From assembly GCA_963978545.1 (NCBI GenBank), contig OZ021722.1:11623401-11687400 (forward strand): 64,000 nucleotides of DNA, given 5' to 3'. How positions within the stretch are numbered: position 1 is the stretch's first letter; each line of letters starts with the position of its first letter. The translations under genes and the position numbers were made by a program. The stretch is from Linyphia triangularis (Eukaryota; Arthropoda; Arachnida; Araneae; Linyphiidae). The notes under the pieces were generated by a model. It saw only the letters and a list, made by a program, of their open reading frames with translations. It did no database searches and was not told where the DNA came from. This document shows, piece by piece, positions 56,861-64,000 of the stretch.

Positions 56861-56953
56861 ATGGAGCCTTCTGGAAGGTTTCGGGTGATGGGATTGTCTT
56901 TTTGTGGAGACTTTCGTCAATAAGTGGCCAGTGACTTTGATGTCTGAATTTTA

Positions 56954-57723
56954 TCTTTCAATTACCCATATGTTTTATTGGGTAATCAAAGTAATGTTTT
57001 CGGTTTAAAAAAATATTATTATTATTTTTCTTGAATTTCTCCACGTTTTGGAACATCCTGACTTCCAAAAAGTGGTCTAGAAAAAATATATGTGTATGCG
57101 TGGTCAGCCTAACTCTCTAACAATTCGTTCGATGCGATGTTCAAATTTGATGTGCGGATCAGTGGTGGCCATGGAACATACCATTAAGGTTTTTACCAAA
57201 TAAGGGAATTGCACATGCGTGTTAAGTAGCTGCCATTGAAAAAATCACGTTTTTCAGCAATTCCTAGAAATCGGCTCTAACGGTTTTGATCAAAATCGCT
57301 TGACGTGTTCTATACATCTCCACCTCCGAAATTCCTATAAAAAATGCTATAAAGGCATAAAAACTAGAAACACCAATGCCTTGAACACAGAATTCTCTTT
57401 GGTTGAGCATCGCTCATCAACGAATTTTTTTCTCCTCTTCTCTATTTCAGTTATAAGAAAGGATAATGTAAGAATTATGGAAAAGTATATCACCTAAATC
57501 GCTATTTTGGCGATTATTACTTTTTTTTTTCCTTCTTTTTTCCTAAGCCACATATAAGAATTATCGCCAAAAATATCGCCAAACTGACCATTTTTTTTTC
57601 TATAGGAACGATGGATATAAAACGGTAAATAACACCAATAAAAAATATAAAAACGGTAAATAACACCAATCAACATCAGTATAATAATATAATTGAAAGT
57701 CGTGCGATGTTCCACAGTGCTAG
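56954..57723 (+). mobile_element. Dispersed repeat D, copy 5 (full length)
   Basis: Preceded by A, starting TCTTTCAATTACCCATATG and ending CTAG followed by T, the exact A|TC...CTAG|T pattern of Helitrons. The terminal hairpin is weakened (GTG...CAC). Contains a small internal duplication (AAAAACGGTAAATAACACCA twice, near 57618 and 57650). 770 bp. Confidence 0.75.
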
Positions 57724-58619
57724 TTTGATGTGTGAAGGTATTTTAGAGCGCTGAGGATTTTATAGTCGCAATTAGAATATTATAGGACTTATTTTTTTGT
57801 TAAGTTGGAAGATATTGTTTGCCAAACTGAGATGTATTTAAATCTTCCAGGCTTGGTGCCCAGTGATTTTTTGAGGTTTTGTTTTGACGTTGACTTGAAT
57901 TACCTGGATTTATAATTTTAGTATTTTTAAATTAAAACACGTCGATTTTACATGTCAAATTAGAAGCAAAAATTTAATTAGATATCTAATTGGTTGGTGA
58001 ATGTTTTGTTTAATTCCAGTATACTTTTTAATGAATTTATATTTTAAAATTGTCTGATATTCTGATCTCAAAGTATTTTGTCTTTTCAGTCTGAAAATTT
58101 AAATAATACTTGTGGTAAAAATTTAATAATACTACACAGGCAAGACAGGCAACTTTTTTTGGCGTCTGACTTCACCATAGATGAGGTCGTAAAGAGGGCC
58201 AACTGAAATTTTTTTAAAGTTACAAATAGTTGTACGTTGTAAATTAATAAACATGTCCTTATTTTATAAACAATTCAAAATTATTTATAAAAAAAATATA
58301 CTTAGAATCGCCAAACGCAGATTTTGAAACAGCATCAGTAGCGTTTATCTTCGCGCAATTTTCGAACAAGATCTCTAGACTTGTTCAACTTATGATATTT
58401 GAAAGTATAGATAAGATAAATAGGATTACATATTATTCACGGAAGTGCTTTAAAACTCGGTTTCCATAGCAAGAGAGAAAGAGAAATATCAAAATCGTGG
58501 TATATGACAACATTCGGTGAAATATTTTCTTTTCGAACTCGTCAACTTGACGACATTTTTGTTCTTTAAATAAATCCATTCAATTTGATAGAGTTTGTGT
58601 TATGATATATCGCCAACAG
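57724..58619. other. No gene recognised
   Basis: AT-rich. A short block near 58140-58210 has higher GC but no supported frame. Confidence 0.45.
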
Positions 58620-58621
58620 TA

Positions 58622-58823
58622 CACTGTTAAAAAAATTGTCCACCTTGCACCAAAAATTGGTTCCCATTTAGCTGCCACCAACATTTAGTGCTTAGTTTCG
58701 CGATTTAATGGTGCTTACTGTCCGAGGTTGCACCATTAAATCGTGAAACTAAGCACCAAATGTTGGTGGCAGCTAAATGGGAACCAATTTTTGGTGCAAG
58801 GTGGAACAAAATTTTTAACAGTG
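58622..58823. mobile_element. Tc1/mariner-like hairpin MITE, 202 bp
   Basis: Two arms of about 93 bp are almost perfectly complementary, with a spacer of about 15 nt around 58717-58731. The ends CACTGTTAAAAA and TTTTTAACAGTG are flanked by TA on both sides (58620-58621, 58824-58825). Only a few mismatches separate the arms (for example TCGCGATT versus AATCGTGA), implying youth or gene conversion. Confidence 0.88.
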
Positions 58824-58825
58824 TA

Positions 58826-59257
58826 ACAGAGGAGGATTTCAGTCGTCAAGTTGTGCACGCTTGATACCTGATGTACATGCAACAAATGCCTTTTTCGGAA
58901 GAAGTGACTTCTAAACTCCAATTACTCTAACCAGAATCGAATACTCAATTTCCAATGTAACCTTTTCTTTTCACCTTGGCGGACCGAGTCCGTTGCGCGT
59001 ATTTTTAGTGTCGGTCGGCCATTCACACCCAGGTTCTAAATGAGGTATAAATTGGACGGCAAAAGGATATCCTGCCTGCAGACAGATTGCTCCGTTTGAT
59101 AACAACACTCCAAAGCCCGGCCATAAGCCGCTATAAAAACTGAGGGCAGAGAAATACCGTGACTTGCGTTTTAGACTGCCAGGATTGTATTTTGTTTTCA
59201 AATCTTTTATATTAACTTCGACTTTGTGTGTAGGTGGTGTTTCTTCGCAGATATTAA
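58826..59257. other. No gene recognised; TATA-like motifs
   Basis: A GC-richer block at 58975-59160 has GAGGTATAAATTGG (59042) and CCGCTATAAAAACTG (59129). They could be promoter elements, but no exon follows. Confidence 0.3.
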
Positions 59258-59610
59258 GTCGACTAATTTGCCGACTTCCAGTCAAGCTGAAACTTGACGG
59301 ATATTTTCATTGTTGTAGACAATGCTATCTATCAGTTTCGGGAGCTGTCGCTAAAAGGCCGCTTTTACACAAGCTACTATTACCTCTTCTGAGAACTAAT
59401 TGACCCACTTGCCTTCGTCCAATCGAACTGAAGTTTTACTGGTAGATTTGTTGTCGATGACAATGCATTCTATCATGGAATTGGTGGTGACTAAACACTA
59501 TGTTAAGTCAATCTGAGTTTAAAACCACTTAAGTAGGTTGCAATTGCTCATAAAAGTTGGCAATGCAGAGAAAGGATTTATATTAATAACTTTGTCTCTA
59601 TGGGCTATTT
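59258..59610. repeat. Dispersed repeat F, copy 3
   Basis: Holds two related sub-blocks (TTGCCGACTTCCAGTCAAGC and TTGCCTTCGTCCAATCGAAC) and the 3' AAGGATTTATATTAATAACT block seen at 18160 and 39147. Diverged. Confidence 0.45.
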
Positions 59611-59616
59611 ATTTTT

Positions 59617-59962
59617 TACTTTATTAGTTGGTATAAAGAGTTATTACTTTTAATTACCCTTTATGTATTATGAGGTAGCGAAAAGAAATCTACAATGTGA
59701 CCAGTCTGCAGGGGCGTACTGGCCATAGGGTTTACTTTATTAGTTGGTATAAAGAGTTATTACTTTTAATTACCCGTTATGTATTATAAGGTAGCGAAAA
59801 GAAATCTACAATGTGACCAGTCTGCAGGGGGGTACTGGCCATAGGGTTTACTTTATTAGTTGGTATAAAGAGTTATTACTTTTAATTACCCGTTATGTAT
59901 TATAAGGTAGCGAAAAGAAATCTACAATGTGACCAGTCTGCAGGGGCGTACTGGCCATAGGG
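59617..59962 (+). repeat. 116-bp tandem triplication carrying a hAT terminus
   Basis: TTACTTTATTAGTTGGTATA starts at 59616, 59732 and 59848, exactly 116 bp apart, with very few differences. Each unit ends in CCAGTCTG followed by the first 21 bp of the hAT-like element (CAGGGGCGTACTGGCCATAG plus G) at 59709, 59825 and 59941. Only the third is continuous with the full element, so the duplication happened after insertion and copied flank plus terminus. Confidence 0.93.
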
Positions 59963-60654
59963 TTGTCCGGTGCAATCACCGAACCGGTCAGTTTCTGTAA
60001 AAAATTTGCCGGTCTGGTACAAAAGTTTTAAATTTTTATATTTTTGTCAATATAAGTAACTCCCTTTCTTAAAGTGTCTTTTTTAAAGTCCAATACATTC
60101 AAATTCCAATTACTCCCACTCAGAACTGTTAAATATTATTGTTCTATTTCTTTAAATGGGGTATATAGTTTGTGATTTAAAATTTCTTAAAATTTCCCAT
60201 TTTTTTAACTTAATAAATTATGTTGTATTTAGATAATATATGTAGTAAGGTTTATATATTATCGTATTACTAATGTTCACTTATTTTATAACTTTTAAGG
60301 TTAAATATATCAATGGTTTTATAGAAACCAAATTCGTTGAAAGGAGGTATATAAATAGTAAGAGGAAAATTTTATTTAAACTAATTATTAAAGCAATTTA
60401 ATTGTTAAAATTAAATAATAAATGAAACTAATTATTGAAATAGATTAAATACAAAAATTTAAATAAAAAATATATTAAATTTCAAAAATATATTAAATTA
60501 AAAAAAAAAAATTCAATTATTAAATTTAATTACTTAATTAATTCAAGGAATTATTAACAATAATTATTAAAATTTGATTAATGATAATATTTCAATTTTG
60601 GGCCGGCATAAACGAAATATCACCTGGCCGATTTTGTGTCCTAGTACGCCCTAG
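59941..60654. mobile_element. hAT-like non-autonomous element, 714 bp
   Basis: Left end CAGGGGCGTACTGGCC; right end CCTAGTACGCCCTAG (complement CTAGGGCGTACTAGG). Flanks CCAGTCTG (59933-59940) and CCAGTCTC (60655-60662) form an 8-bp target duplication with one mismatch. The interior is AT-rich with no ORF. CAG-type TIR and 8-bp duplication support hAT. Confidence 0.85.
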
Positions 60655-60662
60655 CCAGTCTC

Positions 60663-61197
60663 TGTGTATTCTAATATTGCTAGTAACTATGTAACTTACA
60701 AATAGAATTATCAAGTCGATCAGCTTGACAACATTTTTGGCGACAGAATTTTGGCGTCACCTTTTGCTGAAAATTGACACACTGATTTTTTTTAGCCTGG
60801 GTCAGTTATCCAGAAGCGACAAGCAGAAGACCACGGCCTTTGTATAAGCTTATCAATAAATGCAATGCAGAAGTTAGATTTAAAAATTAAAAAACTTTGA
60901 ATGAACCGATTTCAATTACCGCATTGGGGAACATAAAAAAAAAAAAATTGATGGCCATTTTTTGATAATTTTAGCGTTTTGATGAACTTGGTACCAAAAA
61001 GGTGGGTTTTTGCGTAATGAACCGACTGTAAATAGTATAAATGTAAAACGGTGGGTGCAGCTATGTTTAAATTTGGTGTAAAAGTCGGTTGTACCCATAA
61101 GGCGTAAGGATAACGTTTTCGTCACACACACATACAAAAAGTGCAAAATGTGCCTAAAGAAAATTTAGGTTTTTTGGCCCTAAAGATTTTGTTCTAT
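60663..61197. other. No gene recognised
   Basis: AT-rich; nothing supported. Confidence 0.5.
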
Positions 61198-61201
61198 TTA
61201 A

Positions 61202-62157
61202 CCCTTTCAGTCTCAGTGTTGCCGATTGGAATCGCAACATTTACGAATTTTTTTCTATTCACCTTAATACTCCCAGTGAATTCGAATCAACGTTTTTACA
61301 ATCATCAAACTATTCTCTGCCCAAATATATTTTTCTTTTTTACCAATATATGGCTGCACGAGTTCTGTTGATGAATGAAATGAGGCTTTTTTTGTTTTCT
61401 CAATTCCAAAAAAAAAAAAGGCCGAAATTAATTTAATTTTTTAAGTAATTTTAATTAAATAACTATTCAAATATGTTCGTATTATTTTCTTTAATATTTA
61501 AAAATTGTATATTAACCATTTTTAACGAATGACTATTTTAAAATTTTAACATTTGAAATGATTGAAAAGTGATGATTCCATTTGGCATCAGTGGGAGTTC
61601 GAGTACAACTCAACACTTTTTCCCAGTTATATTATTTATTTTAGATTCGTACTGTTTTTACCACGTTATTGCTATTTTTTTCTAGCAGCATTCACTACGT
61701 TGAGGCCGACCAAACGGTATAGTGGTTAGCGTGCTAGCTTCTAGACCGCGAGGTTGCGGGTTCCGAGTCCCGTGTTGGCATGGGTGTTTGTAAATGTATG
61801 TTGGCTTGTCTAATGACGAATGTTTCGGCGCATTATAGCCCTCGTGTTGCTGACGGCGCCAGATAATCTGAATACAACCAACCACTACGTTGAGATATAT
61901 TTACGACTAAATAGCAGATTTAAAATTTTATTCGATTTATTTAGAAATACCGAAGCGAAATAGCTTAAAGACTTGTCCAATACCTATGATGCCCAATGAT
62001 GCCATTTGGAATCATTTTTAATTTTAATTAAAAAAAATTAAAAAAAAAAAAAAAAAAAAAACTTGCTTTCAACCCTGTTTATTCTGGATACCAAATGAGT
62101 ATATTTTATAAATTTCTGATTTTTAAAATGAAAAATAAATAATTGGGACTGAAAGGG
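61202..62157. mobile_element. piggyBac-like MITE split by SINE-A
   Basis: Flanked by TTAA at 61198-61201 and 62158-62161. Ends CCCTTTCAGTCTCAGTG and (complement) CCCTTTCAGTCCCAATT share the first 11 bases. TTAA duplication plus a CCC terminus is the piggyBac pattern. Subterminal GATTCCATTTGGCATCA and GATGCCATTTGGAATCA form an internal inverted pair (61575, 61998). About 766 bp without the SINE; no transposase. Confidence 0.75.
61705..61882 (+). mobile_element. SINE-A copy 13
   Basis: A near-consensus copy with the extra-C B box. A perfect 12-bp target duplication, CACTACGTTGAG, lies at 61693-61704 and 61883-61894. Nested in the piggyBac-like element. Confidence 0.94.
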
Positions 62158-62161
62158 TTAA

Positions 62162-63710
62162 AATCGTGATATAAAAAGAACACTTTTTCAGATTTTCTCT
62201 ACATTTGGGGAAGACATTTGTCTTAACGCGTGGAAATCATAAATAAATATAAATAATCAGCATAGATTCTTGTACCCCATTGCAATATTTTCATTATCCT
62301 ATATATTACATACCGGGTAACTAAAAGTATTATTAATTTTTAATACGTAATTTTTAGTTCCTGCACTACATTGATTATCTTATACAAAGGCTATGTTCTT
62401 CTATTTTGTCTGCTCCGGATCAACTTTCTGAGCCAAAGCTAAGAATGGCTACGTCATTTGTCGTCAAAAATGTCGCAAAGCTCATCAACTTGATAATGTT
62501 TATAAAAAATAGTTACTGGCAAACAGATAAACAAGCAATAATTTTAAGTAAAACGGAAGTAAGAAATAATTTTTAATTAAAATATCAAAAAAGAAACAGT
62601 TTTGCAAATTCATTTATTTTGACCTATATTTATCGTGCTATTGTGTTTTAAGTAAATAACGAATCAATTTCAACAATCACTAAATTAATATTAATGGCTC
62701 TGTCGCTGCTTAAACATATTCAACCTACACATACAAAAAAAAAAAATTCATTAAACATTTTCAGTTTTCATCGCAGAGGTTAGTTATAAAACTCAATGCT
62801 AAGGTTGTAAAAAATTGTAAATAAAATGGCTTTTTTATATTCTCTTATTCCTAAGCGTGTAAACAATCGAGAGCTCAGTAATCGTGAGAACACCTTATCT
62901 GCAAATCCTGAATCTCAGATTTACGAATATCTTGTCAACAGTTTACCTGTTTCTTATACAAGCGTTGCCATTTTTATTGCTACAGAAGGATAAATTGATG
63001 AGGTTTTTTTTTTTAAAGGGGAAGATAACCTTGAAGGTTGGTAGACGAACACTAGAAATTCTGTTCTTTTCCCCTTTTTTTCCCCTTAAAGGCATACAAA
63101 TATTCGTCACATGATTCAACAATGATAAAATTAAAAAAAAAAAAAAAATCCATCACGTGGTTCCATCGTCACCTAGAAGTGGCTAGTGTGCAACTCAACC
63201 CAACTCTGTGTTTTCATCTGCTAGAAGAAGGGAGGGGAAAAAAATGGGAACGGGGCATATTTACGAGCGGTAAGATGATCCTTTAAAGGAGGCATTTATT
63301 TTTCTTATTTTTTTTTTTTTTGTCTTTCCCATTTTTGTCATTTTTCATGCTCGCCGGTGTGATCCAAACCAGATGCAAGTCGGTCTCGGAACGACAAAAG
63401 CTCTCTTGTTTTGACGAATGTGGGTTCCCCGTCTTGGGGTGCAGCTTTTGGGTGCAAAAAGAAGAAAAAAACCACCTTGCATCTACCAGTGTCTTGTTGA
63501 GTTTGGGCTTGTATAGTGGGTTCTTGGTTGGGGTCAGGTTGGGGTTGACCTTTGTGGGTTGAAAGAACTCATCAAAGGGTGGGGGGTGGGGGAAGGATTG
63601 CGTAGGTGGGGCCGATTTGGGTTAGTTGGTGGAATGTTTGGAATGGTGAAGGGGGTTGGTTTCTTTGGATGTGAGTGTGGTGTTTCTAGGAAGGAATCTT
63701 TTTTTTTTTT
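62162..63710. other. No gene recognised; GT-rich strand-skewed tract
   Basis: 62162-63470 is AT-rich without a supported frame. 63500-63690 is strikingly rich in G and T and poor in C on the plus strand, with GGGTGGGGGGTGGGGG near 63577-63592. Confidence 0.5.
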
Positions 63711-64000
63711 AACGAGTAATGGAAGTATTACATTCTGTAAAAATATCAATTTTTTTTTTTTTTGCATTTCGACCCGTTTTAGAACGTCCTGAATCCAAAC
63801 AAGTGATCTAGAAGGGGAAAAAATGGCTGCCTGCATCTGTGGTCAGCTTAACTTCTAAACGGATTGCCCTACGATGTTCAACACATGCGCATAAGGTAGC
63901 TGCCATTGAAAATAAGAAAACTGTTTTTCAACTTTTGCCAGAAAGAGAAAAGGGGGAAAAAATGACTTAACACTTTGGAAAATCGCTGTGGTAATGCCTT
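63711..64000 (+). mobile_element. Dispersed repeat D, copy 6 (cut by window edge)
   Basis: GAGTAATGGAAGTATTACAT, CGTTTTAGAACGTCCTGAAT, GTGGTCAGCTTAAC and GCGCATAAGGTAGCTGCCAT follow the D order. The block between the ACGATGTTCAA motif and the GCGCATAAGG motif is deleted. The 3' half lies outside the window. Confidence 0.7.

Noticed and set aside
63534..63836. Proline-rich minus frame and glycine-rich plus frames
   Set aside because: Artefacts of the GT-rich, G-run tract and the start of repeat D.

Overview
This is an AT-rich, intron- and repeat-dominated eukaryotic segment with no prokaryotic gene organisation. A copia-type element primed by initiator-Met tRNA, a tRNA-derived SINE at very high density, many TIR elements and a few isolated exon-like blocks with GT donors all fit an arthropod. 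Long introns and a base composition near 30% GC would suit an arachnid, but that is inference. No complete host gene can be read here. Most of the 64 kb is transposable-element sequence, mostly non-autonomous.

Layout. Bases 1-500: a hAT-like MITE next to a good candidate first coding exon (393-485, ending at GTAAGT). 500-6800: SINEs nested in and beside TIR elements (J, E, L, C). 8.2-9.8 kb: a 92-bp tandem array derived from the 5' end of dispersed repeat D, then D itself and an E copy. 10.8-14.2 kb: two copies of an ATCGAT-ended MITE and a hAT-like element. 15.0-15.8 kb: a CpG/CCAAT-rich block and an exon-like frame with a donor. 19.1-20.6 kb: a 1.48-kb TIR element H carrying a SINE. 20.6-25.4 kb: very AT-rich, almost featureless. 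25.5-29.5 kb: a TTAA-flanked element, a hAT-like element and a head-to-head pair of D copies. 31-41 kb: a possible LTR fragment, simple repeats, a second SINE family, D, a 50-bp array and a protein-like minus-strand frame. 46.7-52.0 kb: a complete, apparently young copia element (identical 309-bp LTRs, ATATT target duplications, intact 1330-codon ORF) inside an older TIR element. 53-57 kb: a transposase relic, a diverged satellite invaded by two MITEs, and D. 58.6-62.2 kb: a Tc1/mariner-like hairpin MITE, a 116-bp triplication carrying a hAT terminus, and a TTAA-flanked element split by a SINE. D is cut by the right edge.

How parts relate. The 13 SINE-A copies share one tRNA-like head and tail, and 11 have clear 12-16 bp (or slightly shorter) target duplications. 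At least four sit inside DNA transposons, so the SINE postdates those elements. Copia is the youngest datable insertion. Three minisatellites are built from, or lie inside, transposon sequence. The most novel-looking signals are SINE-A, dispersed repeat D with a covarying 3' hairpin before CTAG (Helitron-like), and the transposon-terminus arrays. All family names for non-coding elements are inferred from termini and target duplications, not from database comparison.
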